From: an uncultured Oscillospiraceae bacterium
GTDB taxonomy: Bacteria; Bacillota; Clostridia; Oscillospirales; Oscillospiraceae
Direction: 5' to 3'
DNA length: 31,151 bases
Assembly (NCBI GenBank): GCA_947624465.1
Contig: CANQKJ010000003.1
Span: 1 to 31,151 of the forward strand
How positions within the stretch are numbered: position 1 is the stretch's first letter; each line of letters opens with the position of its first letter. The position numbers were made by a program, and so were the translations under genes. Under the pieces are notes generated by a model, which saw only the letters and a list, made by a program, of their open reading frames with translations, was not told the origin of the DNA and ran no database searches. This document shows positions 24,054 to 31,151 of this stretch, in pieces.

Positions 24054-25538
24054 TTACAGAAATGCCAGGGTCTTCAGGTCCAGGGTCCCCTTCCCCTTAA
24101 AGTGCAGATACAGGGCCCGCTTGCCCTTCCGGGGCTGGATGGGAATGATATGCTCCGCCCAGCTCCCGGACTCCAGGGCCACCTCGTAGGCGCCGATGGG
24201 CCTGTCCCCGGCCTCGTCGTGGGAGACGGTGACCGTCCCCGCGAAGGAGCCCCGCAGCTCCAGGGCCAGCAGATCGGTCCCGGTGAACCGGAAGTACTTC
24301 CAGCCCACGGTGGAGCGGTCCTTGATGCCGGTGATGAAGCTCTGGTTCTGCCGCTCGGTCACCCGGATCTGGGTCTTCATGACGGGGTCGTTGTAATCGA
24401 TGCGGTTTTCCACGGTGGGGTCGGTCAGGTGGCAGGCGATGCCGGCGGGATAGACGCCGGCGGCCTCCAGCGGCCCGCCGTTGAGCCCGCAGCTGGTGAT
24501 CTCCACCTGGGCGATCTTCCCGTCGGGGCCGATCTCCACCCGCTCGGCGCAGCCCTGCCGGGAGAACTCGGTGCCGTTGGTCTGGCGGTGGTAAAAGACG
24601 TAGGTCTCGCTCCCCACCCGGACCAGGCCGCCGTGGTTATTGCCCAGGGGATAGACCGGCCTCTCCCGGCCGTTCAGCCCGATGTCGCCATTGGAGACCA
24701 GGATGCCGCCGTAGACGAAATCCCGGTCGGGCCTGTCGCTGACGGCCCAGCACAGCTCGTGGCTCTTGTGGCTGGAGTACACGAAGTAGTATTTTCCGTC
24801 CAGCTTGCGGATGGAGGAGGCCTCAAAGAAGCCGTGGCCCTCAAAGCCGGTGCCTGCCTCGTGGTTCCCGCCGGGGAGCAGCGCCCGGGGCTCGTCTTTT
24901 ACGGTGACCATGTCCGGCTCCAGCTCCACCACCATGGAGTTCTCGCCCAGCGTCAGGGGCTCCCTGGGCCGGTAATGATTTCGGAGGGCCGGGGGCAGCT
25001 GGGCCACCGCCTCCGGGGGCAGTTCCGGCAGGATCATGGTCTTCGCCCCGAAGGGGGCAAAGCCGTAATACAGATAGACCCGACCGTCGTCGTCGGTGAG
25101 TACCGCCGGGTCGAAGACAAAGCCCTCGGTGAGTACCTTGCCGCCCTTGATATGCTCCGGGTAGTGGACGTGACCCAGGAACCGGAAGGGCCCCGCCGGG
25201 CGGTCGCTCATCGCCACGCCGATCTCCTCGTTGAAGCCCAGACAGTAGTAGAGGTAGTACCGCCCGTCGGGCCCTTGGGTCACGTCGGGCGCCCAGAGCT
25301 GCATGGTATCGCCGGCGTTGGTGGGGTCCTGGGAGCGGAGGTAGCTGACCCCCTCGCTCCGCCAGCTCCGCAGGTCGTCCACCGGGGCGGACCAGACCTC
25401 GTAATGCCGCTCGCAGTAGACGGCCCCGTCCGCCTTGTCGTGGGAGCCGTAGATGTACACCCGGTCCCCGAAGACGTGAGGCTCCCCGTCGGGGATGTAT
25501 TCGGTCAGAGGGAGGTAGGGGTTATAGACCTGTTCCAT
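24054..25538 (-). CDS. GH43 family glycoside hydrolase B with C-terminal CBM6-like domain
   Basis: Cytoplasmic enzyme of 494 residues. The five-bladed propeller opens NPYLPLTEYIPDGEPHVF with Asp17 as general base, LWAPDVTQGPDG at 81-92, GFVFDPAVL with Asp143 as pKa modulator, and FFEASSIRK with Glu239 as general acid, so the catalytic triad is complete. From about residue 365 a beta-sandwich domain (KYFRFTGTDLLALELRG, then SGSWAEHIIPIQ) resembles CBM6-type modules found in such GH43 enzymes. The ATG at 25536-25538 has GGAG 7 bases upstream; a TTG five codons earlier overlaps that site. It starts 11 bases after the GH30 stop and precedes GH42, so it belongs to the long run. Arabinofuranosidase, xylosidase or galactosidase activity are all possible. 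Confidence 0.86.
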   Translation of the reverse strand: MEQVYNPYLPLTEYIPDGEPHVFGDRVYIYGSHDKADGAVYCERHYEVWSAPVDDLRSWRSEGVSYLRSQDPTNAGDTMQLWAPDVTQGPDGRYYLYYCLGFNEEIGVAMSDRPAGPFRFLGHVHYPEHIKGGKVLTEGFVFDPAVLTDDDGRVYLYYGFAPFGAKTMILPELPPEAVAQLPPALRNHYRPREPLTLGENSMVVELEPDMVTVKDEPRALLPGGNHEAGTGFEGHGFFEASSIRKLDGKYYFVYSSHKSHELCWAVSDRPDRDFVYGGILVSNGDIGLNGRERPVYPLGNNHGGLVRVGSETYVFYHRQTNGTEFSRQGCAERVEIGPDGKIAQVEITSCGLNGGPLEAAGVYPAGIACHLTDPTVENRIDYNDPVMKTQIRVTERQNQSFITGIKDRSTVGWKYFRFTGTDLLALELRGSFAGTVTVSHDEAGDRPIGAYEVALESGSWAEHIIPIQPRKGKRALYLHFKGKGTLDLKTLAFL

Positions 25539-25549
25539 GATATCGCTCC

Positions 25550-26902
25550 TCAATTCTGTTTTTCGTCCAGGACCAGCGCCGTGCTGATGGACCGGGGGTA
25601 GAGCAGGAAGGAGGCCGTCCGGCCCTCCAGCCGCAGATTGACCGGCGTCAGCCCATCGGAGCGGTTCATCAGGATGACCGCGATCTGCCCGTCGGGCCGC
25701 CGCCAGGCGGTGACCTCCACATCCTCCGAGGCCCGGCTGAAGCCTAGCCGGACGGAGCCGGGGACCAGATAGTGGGTGATATGCTCGAAGTACTGCTGGA
25801 GCAGCTGGGGCATCAGCGTTTTTGACCCGGTGTCGTAGAGGAAGGGGGCCAGGCAGAAGTTGCCGGTGTAGTTGGGACCGCCCCGCTCGTCCAGCAGCAT
25901 GTTCCAGTCGTAAAAGGCGGTCATGCCGTGGTTCAGGTCCCCGATGATCTCGTGGGCCAGCCGCTGGGCGCCGCCGATGGCGTCGTCCCGGCTGAACTTG
26001 TAAAACTCGATGCAGCTCTCGGAGACGATGAGCTTTTTATCGGGGTACATCTTCCGGGCGGCGTCCAGCGCCTCGAAGTGGTCGCCGCTGTACCAGTGGA
26101 AGGCCGCCCCGGCGATGAGCGGGTCGGACTCCGGGTCGATCTCATCCCGTAGCCACTCGTAGACCCGCTCCTTGTTGTGGTCCCAGATAAAAATCTCGAT
26201 GTTTTCCAGGCTGTGCTTTTTCATGGCGGGGGCCATATAGTCTACGATAAAATCCCGCTGTTCTCTGGCGGTGAAGATGCAGGAGTCCCACCGCTGGGCG
26301 GCCTTGGGCTCGTTCTGGAGGGAGACGCGCCGGACGGTGAAGCCCCGCTTTTGGATCTCGGTGATGTACCGGCACAGGTACTCCGCCCAGAGGCCCCGAT
26401 ACTCCGGCAGCAGTTTTCCGCCGCCGATGCGCCTGCCGTTGTCCTTCATAAAGGCCGGGGGCGACCAGGGGGAGAGCATCAGCTCCATGGGCCGGCCCGC
26501 CGCCTTTTCCGCGTCCCGCAGCATGGGGAAGACGTATTTCTCCATCCGCTCCAGGGAGAAGGACGCCAGGGCGGCGTCGTTGGGATCGGACATGGCCTCG
26601 TACTGGCCCAGGCAGAAGTCGCAGCTGTCCAGATGGAGGCGGACCAGCCGGTAATTCATCCGCTCCGGGGAGAAATAGGCCTCCATCAACCGTTTTTTCT
26701 GTCCCTCGTCCATCAGGGAGTAGACGTAGGCGGCGGCCTCGGTGACGGCGCCTCCGAAGCCCTCCAGGGTCTCGTAGGTCACCTCGGGATATATATTCAC
26801 CACATGGTCTTCCTCACCGCCGTCGGGGGTGAAGGCCAGGGTCTGCCGGAAGTGCTCCGGCCAGGCGCCGTTCCCATAGGTCGTTTTTACAAACAGTTCC
26901 AA
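25550..26902 (-). CDS. GH30 family glycoside hydrolase
   Basis: Retaining clan A enzyme of about 450 residues. Seen: LEGFGGAVTEAAAYV at 47-61, YRLVRLHLDSCDF at 84-96, FSLERMEKYVFPML, LMLSPWSPPAFMKDNG at 141-156, acid/base Glu198 in VSLQNEPKA, nucleophile Glu295 in LIVSESCIEF, and a C-terminal beta-sandwich. Family activities include beta-glucosidase/glucosylceramidase, beta-1,6-glucanase, beta-1,6-galactanase, fucosidase and xylanase; none is fixed here. No signal peptide. Start choice is uncertain: the TTG at 26900-26902 has GGGTGA close upstream, while a GTG at 26909-26911 would add three residues. Both begin just before the conserved ELFVKTTYG. It follows the aldo/keto reductase gene by about 38 bases and precedes GH43 B by 11. 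Confidence 0.85.
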   Translation of the reverse strand: MELFVKTTYGNGAWPEHFRQTLAFTPDGGEEDHVVNIYPEVTYETLEGFGGAVTEAAAYVYSLMDEGQKKRLMEAYFSPERMNYRLVRLHLDSCDFCLGQYEAMSDPNDAALASFSLERMEKYVFPMLRDAEKAAGRPMELMLSPWSPPAFMKDNGRRIGGGKLLPEYRGLWAEYLCRYITEIQKRGFTVRRVSLQNEPKAAQRWDSCIFTAREQRDFIVDYMAPAMKKHSLENIEIFIWDHNKERVYEWLRDEIDPESDPLIAGAAFHWYSGDHFEALDAARKMYPDKKLIVSESCIEFYKFSRDDAIGGAQRLAHEIIGDLNHGMTAFYDWNMLLDERGGPNYTGNFCLAPFLYDTGSKTLMPQLLQQYFEHITHYLVPGSVRLGFSRASEDVEVTAWRRPDGQIAVILMNRSDGLTPVNLRLEGRTASFLLYPRSISTALVLDEKQN

Positions 26903-26940
26903 AATGCTCACCCTTTCGGCCCCTGGGGGGCTTTGTTGTT

Positions 26941-27885
26941 TTAAGGCAGTATGTGTCCGGCGGCCAGGTACAGCCGGTACCACTCCTGCCGGGTCAGCCT
27001 GATATCTCCCGCCCTGACGATCTCCGCCAGCCGGGACTCCTTCGCCGTTCCGGCCACCAGCTGCATCCCCGCCGGATGGCGGAGGACCCACGCCGCCGCG
27101 ATGGCGGTGGCGCTGACGCCGTACTGGGCGGCCAGGGCCTCCAGTTCCCGGGTCAGCTCCGTGTAATCCTCGTGGCCGATGAAGCAGCTGCCCCACCTGG
27201 GGGGCTTGGAGGGGGCCTGGAAGGGGGACCAGGCCTGGATGGTCATATCGTGCAGCCGGGCGTAGTCCAGCACCGAGCCGTCCCGGTCGGCGGCGCCGGG
27301 GGTCTCCATGTTGACCTCCAGCCCGCCCGCCACCATGTTGGACACGGGGAGGCTGAACTGGAGCTGGTTGGCGATCAGCGGCTGTTTCACATACCGCTTC
27401 AGCAGCTCGATCTGCATGGGCCGGTGGTTGGACACGCCGAAATGGCGCACCTTTCCGCTCCGCTCCAGCTCGTCGAAGGCGGCGGCCACCTCCTCCGGCT
27501 CCACCAGCGCGTCGGGCCGGTGGATCAGCAGCACGTCCAGGTAGTCGGTCCGCAGGCGCTTCAAAATGCCGTCCACAGCGCTGAGGATATGCTCCTTGGA
27601 GGAGTCGTAATACCCCCGCTGGATGCCGCACTTGGACTGGAGGATCAGGTCCTCCCGGCGGATGGAGGGGTCGCCCTGGACGGCGGCGCCGAAGTGTTCT
27701 TCGCAGGCGCCGGGGCCGGCGGCCCAGCCGTAGATGTCGGCGTGGTCGAAATAGTTTGCGCCCTGGTCCAGGGCGGCGTGGATATAGTGGTTCAGGGCCT
27801 TGCGGTCCAGCTCGCCCAGCCGCATACAGCCCACGATCACGGCGGGAACGGCCATCCCGCTGCTTCCCAATGTGACCTGTTTCAT
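26941..27885 (-). CDS. Aldo/keto reductase (YdhF/Tas-like)
   Basis: NADP-dependent oxidoreductase of 314 residues with the AKR catalytic tetrad: Asp47 and Tyr52 in YFDHADIYG, Lys85 in LILQSKCGI, His122 in VLLIHRPDAL. The block KVRHFGVSNHRPMQI and the C-terminal AAWVLRHPAGMQLVAGTAKESRL, which binds the cofactor, are also typical. The ATG at 27883-27885 has GAGGAGG upstream and starts the conserved MKQVTLGSSGM; longer readings run into the preceding gene. It sits between a nucleoside-hydrolase-like gene and GH30 in the long glycosidase run. It may reduce an aldose, ketose or aglycone carbonyl freed by the hydrolases; the substrate is unknown. Confidence 0.87.
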   Translation of the reverse strand: MKQVTLGSSGMAVPAVIVGCMRLGELDRKALNHYIHAALDQGANYFDHADIYGWAAGPGACEEHFGAAVQGDPSIRREDLILQSKCGIQRGYYDSSKEHILSAVDGILKRLRTDYLDVLLIHRPDALVEPEEVAAAFDELERSGKVRHFGVSNHRPMQIELLKRYVKQPLIANQLQFSLPVSNMVAGGLEVNMETPGAADRDGSVLDYARLHDMTIQAWSPFQAPSKPPRWGSCFIGHEDYTELTRELEALAAQYGVSATAIAAAWVLRHPAGMQLVAGTAKESRLAEIVRAGDIRLTRQEWYRLYLAAGHILP

Positions 27886-27913
27886 GCCGCGCTGCCTCCT
27901 CTCACAGCCTGTC

Positions 27914-28834
27914 TCAGTAGCCCAGCTCCAGCTTGGCGAAGAAGTCCTCCAGCAGCATCCGCACGTCCACATAGTCGTACACGCGGATGAGCTTGCCGCT
28001 GGGGTCGGGCTGATAGCTCATGTCGTCCTGGATCCTGGGGGCGCGCTCCATATGGAAGCTGTCCCGCCAGCCGCAGCCCATCAGCGCGTAGACCACGGGG
28101 GAGTCGCCCAGGCTCCAGTTCTCGCCCCGGCGCAGCTCATAGGGCTCGTCGCTGTTGTAGTTGTAGGTCTCGATCTCCTCGTAGAGATAGCGGCCCACAG
28201 GGCCGTGGGGGCGCACCTTTCGGGCCAGTTCGGCCATGGTGACCTCCACCGTACTGTAGACGGTCACGGGTAGCTGCCACACCGTCGCTTTGGATGCCAT
28301 CAGCACCCGGCCGGCGTTCACATCCTGCATCAGGTTGAACTCCCCGCCGCCCTGAGGATAGGGCCCGCCGCCGATCCACACCACGGTGAGCCGCTCGGCG
28401 ATCTCCGGGCGGCGGTTGAGGGCGGCGGCCACGTCGGTGAGGGCCCCCTGGACGGTGATGTACAGGGGGCGCTCGTCCTCCCGCAGGGCCTCCCGAATGA
28501 TGAAGTCCACGCCCTCGCTCTCAGGGGCGTCGGTCTCGCTTACAAGGGGGGCAGGGCAGCCCCGGAGGGCGGGCACGTCCTCCATGCCGCTGGCGGCCAT
28601 CAGCCGACACAACTCCTGATAGCTCTGTTCCATGGTGCTGTGGCTGCCGGGGGCCTTGCTCTCAAAGTGGGCGGCCACGATCCCCCGCACGTCGAACATG
28701 GGGGTGAGCAGCTGGTGGACGATGGCGAACTGGTCGTCCGCCTCGTTGCCCACGTCGCTGGAGATGATGATCCGCATCTGCTTGCGCATGGGCAGCCGCA
28801 TACCCATCCGGGCCAGCACTTCTTCCCGCTTCAT
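27914..28834 (-). CDS. Nucleoside hydrolase-like protein (IUNH-related)
   Basis: Protein of 306 residues with the metal-binding start of the inosine/uridine nucleoside hydrolase fold in variant form: IISSDVGNEADDQFAI at 23-38, with Asp27, Asn30, Asp33 and Asp34 where the classical family has DTDPGxDD. Further family-like blocks are ITVQGALTDVAAAL, VVWIGGGPYPQGGGEFNLMQDVNA, and a late acidic YELRRGENWSLGDSP region with Asp in GDSP as possible last ligand. Classical members cleave N-ribosides using calcium. This variant is embedded between a GH3 and an aldo/keto reductase, so an uncommon glycoside is as likely as a nucleoside. The ATG follows GGGGGCGCAGGA, 16 bases after the GH3 stop; ATGs at codons 10, 12, 16 and 20 are possible alternatives. 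Function not assigned. Confidence 0.78.
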   Translation of the reverse strand: MKREEVLARMGMRLPMRKQMRIIISSDVGNEADDQFAIVHQLLTPMFDVRGIVAAHFESKAPGSHSTMEQSYQELCRLMAASGMEDVPALRGCPAPLVSETDAPESEGVDFIIREALREDERPLYITVQGALTDVAAALNRRPEIAERLTVVWIGGGPYPQGGGEFNLMQDVNAGRVLMASKATVWQLPVTVYSTVEVTMAELARKVRPHGPVGRYLYEEIETYNYNSDEPYELRRGENWSLGDSPVVYALMGCGWRDSFHMERAPRIQDDMSYQPDPSGKLIRVYDYVDVRMLLEDFFAKLELGY

Positions 28835-28850
28835 TCCTGCGCCCCCGTTC

Positions 28851-30605
28851 TCAGAATTTCAGGTAGTCCTTGCCGCAGTACGGATCCATGGGGCTGACTC
28901 CCTTGAACCCGCTCCGGCCCATGATCTTGTCCATGGCCGCTTTGGTGAACGCCGGCGCGGCGCTGTAGGTGTTGATGTAAGTGTCCACCATGGGGGCGTC
29001 GAACAGGTGATAGGGATAGCCGGTGCTGATCATCATCACCGGGATCTCGGCGGCCAGCCAGGGGGCGTCGTCCCCCAGGCCGAAGGTCACGTTCCAGTTC
29101 AGCCGCAGGGTGGTGTTGTTGGAGGCGTTCTGCATATTGGCCACATAGACGTAGAGGTCGTAGTTCTTCTTCATCTCCTCCACGCTGCGGTACATCTCAT
29201 AGAGCATGGCGGCCTTCTCGGGGCTGGGGCTGGGGTCGGAGAAGTCGCCGATGGTGATCTCCACCCGGCGGTCCCGGACGGTGACCTCAAAGCCCTCGTC
29301 CTCAAAGATCTTCTTCCAGTGGAGGACCATGGGATCCTCCGGGTCGGTGGACTTTTGGATCACGTTCAGATAGACCCGGGGATATTTCTTCGGGGAGATG
29401 GGCAGCAGGTTCTGCCGGTCGTGGACCAGGGTGACGGAGCGGTCCACCACCTCGTCGGCCCAGGCGCGGAACTTCTCGCAGCCCACGATGTCCAGGGCCT
29501 CCGGGCCGGGTACCAGGGTGCCGGCGGCCTGCTTCTCCGGCAGCTTCAGGGACGCCTTGACCGCCAGGATGCGCATCACCGCCTCATCCAGCCGCTCGAC
29601 CGACAGGATGCCGGACCTGACGCCCTCCAGCAGATAGGCGTAGTCCTCCTCCAGGCTCTTGTTGAACAAAAGCACGTCGGCGCCGGCGGCGATGGCGGTG
29701 GGCACGGCCACCCGCCGGGGCATGGCGGTGGTGAAGCCCACCATGGCGCTGGAGTCGGTGGAGATGAGGCCGTTGAAACCCAGTTCCCCCCGGAGCAGGC
29801 CGGTGAGCAGCACTTTGTTCAGGCTGGCGGGCAGCAGGGCCTCCCGGCGGGAGGCGTCAGGCCTGAGCCGGCGGGTCCAGGCGGGCTGGGCGATGTGGCC
29901 CACCATCACCGTCTTGGCGCCCTTGTCGATGAGGGTCTTGTAGACCTTGCCGTAGGTGGCCATCCACTCGTCGCAGTCCAGGGAGTTGACGCTGGTGAGG
30001 ATGTGCTGGTCCCGCTCGTCCACGCCGTCGCCGGGGAAGTGCTTGATGGACACGGCCACGTTGTTCTCGTCGGCGGCGTCCATGTAGCGGGAGGCGCACT
30101 TGATGACCATCTCCGGGTCGGAGCCGAAGGTGCGGGTGTTGGTGATGGGGTTGTGGAACTCCCGGTCGATGTCCACGATGGGGGCGAAGGACCAGTTGAG
30201 GCCCAGGGCGGCCCCCTCCGCGCAGGCCACATAGCCCATGCGGTAGGCGCTCTCCGCATCGCCGGTGGCGGCCACCGCCATGGGGGAGCCGAAGGTGGTG
30301 CCCTCCACGGCCAGGCCGTTGCCGCCGCACTCGGTGTTGGCGGCCAGCAGCAGGGGGATCTTCGCCATGCTCTGGATCTTCCGATGGGTCCGCTGGATCT
30401 CCGCCTTGAGGCCGGGGCGGTACATCATGCCGCCCACGCCGATCTCGCAGACGGTGTGGTTCAGGCTCTCGTCGTCGCTGGCGAAGCCCATGGGGCAGAA
30501 TACCTGCCCCGCCTTCTCCTCCAGGGTCATGGAGGCCAGGGTGTCGGTCACCCATTTGATCTGCTGCTCATTGAGATAGAAGGGATTGCCTTTCAGATCG
30601 ATCAT
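28851..30605 (-). CDS. GH3 family glycoside hydrolase B (NagZ-like active-site pattern)
   Basis: Paralogue of the GH3 at 20227-21972, 584 residues, two domains. Seen: KHFPGDG at 188-194, Asp199-Gln200-His201 at the same spacing as in GH3 A, nucleophile Asp284 in LISTDSSAMVGF, and a C-terminal alpha/beta sandwich ending GRSGFKG and YCGKDYLKF. The shared D-Q-H variant of the hexosaminidase-type Asp-His pair suggests both belong to one unusual subgroup. No signal peptide. The ATG at 30603-30605 is chosen because AAAGG lies 9 bases upstream and it aligns with GH3 A; an ATG three codons earlier touches that site. It starts 65 bases after the GH65 stop. The paralogues differ most in the C-terminal domain and in the loop after residue 35, so they may have different substrates. 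Confidence 0.85.
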   Translation of the reverse strand: MIDLKGNPFYLNEQQIKWVTDTLASMTLEEKAGQVFCPMGFASDDESLNHTVCEIGVGGMMYRPGLKAEIQRTHRKIQSMAKIPLLLAANTECGGNGLAVEGTTFGSPMAVAATGDAESAYRMGYVACAEGAALGLNWSFAPIVDIDREFHNPITNTRTFGSDPEMVIKCASRYMDAADENNVAVSIKHFPGDGVDERDQHILTSVNSLDCDEWMATYGKVYKTLIDKGAKTVMVGHIAQPAWTRRLRPDASRREALLPASLNKVLLTGLLRGELGFNGLISTDSSAMVGFTTAMPRRVAVPTAIAAGADVLLFNKSLEEDYAYLLEGVRSGILSVERLDEAVMRILAVKASLKLPEKQAAGTLVPGPEALDIVGCEKFRAWADEVVDRSVTLVHDRQNLLPISPKKYPRVYLNVIQKSTDPEDPMVLHWKKIFEDEGFEVTVRDRRVEITIGDFSDPSPSPEKAAMLYEMYRSVEEMKKNYDLYVYVANMQNASNNTTLRLNWNVTFGLGDDAPWLAAEIPVMMISTGYPYHLFDAPMVDTYINTYSAAPAFTKAAMDKIMGRSGFKGVSPMDPYCGKDYLKF

Positions 30606-30670
30606 AGTTGTCATCCTTTCCGGGTTATTCAAACGCCCTCAGCGCAAAGAGTTTCCTGACCAGCCGATCG

Positions 30671-31151
30671 TCATTCTCCGGCACAGGGCTCAGGCAGGGC
30701 ATCGCCTCTGTTTACACTGAGTCTGCCAGTAAAGTCGTACTCCTTCCCCCACACCTCCAGGGTGACGGGGGCGGCGCCGGTCTCGTTGACGATCTCCACG
30801 CTGTCCGCCGTGGCGGTGACGGAGAGCTTCTGGCCCTTCCAGAGGACGGTGTAGCGCAGAGAGTTCCACGCCTTGGGCATATTGGGGCTGATGCGGAGCT
30901 TCCCGCCCAGCATCCGCAGACCCCCGAAGCCGTAGACCACGCACTGCCACAGCCCGCCGTAGGAGGCAGCGTGGATGCCCGCGTCGGAGGAGTGGGGGTT
31001 GGCGTTGTCCAGGTCGATGAGGCAGGCCTTCTCGAACATCCGGTAGCCCAGCTCCGGGTCCCCGATGTCGCTGGCCAGCACCGAGTGGGTGGACAGGGAC
31101 AGGGAGGAGTCGTGGAGACAGCGGGGCTCGTAGTAGTCCCAGCTTGCCAGC
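30671..31151 (-). CDS. GH65 family glycoside phosphorylase, C-terminal part (cut by window edge)
   Basis: The last 159 residues of a GH65 enzyme lie in the window. The block WDYYEPRCLHDSSLS, then STHSVLASDIGDPELGYRMF and NPHSSDAGIHAASYGGLWQ, is diagnostic of the kojibiose/maltose/trehalose phosphorylase family, and HDSSLS lines the phosphate site as I recall it. A short C-terminal beta domain follows (KLRISPNMPKAWNSLRYTVLWKGQKL). Most members split alpha-glucosides with phosphate to give beta-glucose-1-phosphate; some are hydrolases. The catalytic Glu lies outside the window. The reading frame is open to the edge at 31151. It is the most upstream visible member of the minus-strand glycosidase run. 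The HAD protein at the other end of the run could act on its sugar phosphate, which is speculative. Confidence 0.85.
   Translation of the reverse strand, partial: LASWDYYEPRCLHDSSLSLSTHSVLASDIGDPELGYRMFEKACLIDLDNANPHSSDAGIHAASYGGLWQCVVYGFGGLRMLGGKLRISPNMPKAWNSLRYTVLWKGQKLSVTATADSVEIVNETGAAPVTLEVWGKEYDFTGRLSVNRGDALPEPCAGE

Noticed and set aside
26912..27631. Upstream extension of the GH30 frame by about 240 codons
   Set aside because: The extension lies inside the aldo/keto reductase gene in another frame and is Arg/Gly-rich without homology. The conserved protein begins near 26902-26911.

Overview
The window is about 60% GC and densely coding. It has Firmicutes-style GGAGG ribosome binding sites, A/T-rich promoters and strong GC-rich intrinsic terminators. 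Gene content is almost wholly plant-type glycan or glycoside use. This fits a high-GC gut Clostridia of the Oscillospiraceae type (Flavonifractor or Lawsonibacter-like). That placement is inferred from style and content, not from a marker gene. No RNA genes, insertion sequences, CRISPR arrays or phage genes were seen, and no gene-free stretch exceeds 300 bases.

Layout. (1) 1-1802, minus: the start of an L-fucose/L-arabinose isomerase-family gene, preceded by rhaB with its own promoter. (2) 1851-7297, minus: a four-gene unit reading AraC-family regulator (broken by an in-frame amber codon), GH43, GH78 alpha-L-rhamnosidase, second AraC regulator, terminator. (3) 7341-12484, plus, divergent from unit 2: a sugar ABC importer in the order ATPase, permease, lipoprotein binding protein, permease, with intercistronic hairpins and a terminator. 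(4) 12489-17230, plus: a separate unit with metallo-beta-lactamase-fold protein, GH2, family 1 glycosyltransferase and terminator. (5) 17249-19280, minus: uxuA and an SDR oxidoreductase behind their own promoter, which carries three TTGCAA palindromes. (6) 19324-31151, minus: a tightly packed run reading GH65 (cut by the window edge), GH3, nucleoside-hydrolase-like, aldo/keto reductase, GH30, GH43, GH42, GH3, HAD phosphatase.

How it could work together. The only export signal seen is on the substrate-binding lipoprotein. None of the complete glycoside hydrolases has a signal peptide. The simplest reading is import of small glycosides or oligosaccharides by the ABC system, followed by cytoplasmic stripping of rhamnose (GH78), arabinose/xylose (GH43), galactose or glucuronate (GH2, GH42) and other sugars (GH3, GH30, GH65). 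Rhamnose would flow to RhaB, and glucuronate-derived mannonate/fructuronate to UxuA and the SDR. Rhamnose, uronate, galactose and arabinose together recall arabinogalactan-protein or rhamnogalacturonan side chains, while GH78, GH2 and a GT1 glycosyltransferase recall plant secondary-metabolite glycosides. The sequence does not decide between these.

The most unusual parts are the MBL-fold/GH2/GT1 unit, which puts a sugar-adding enzyme in a sugar-removing locus, and the single-codon break in the first AraC regulator.
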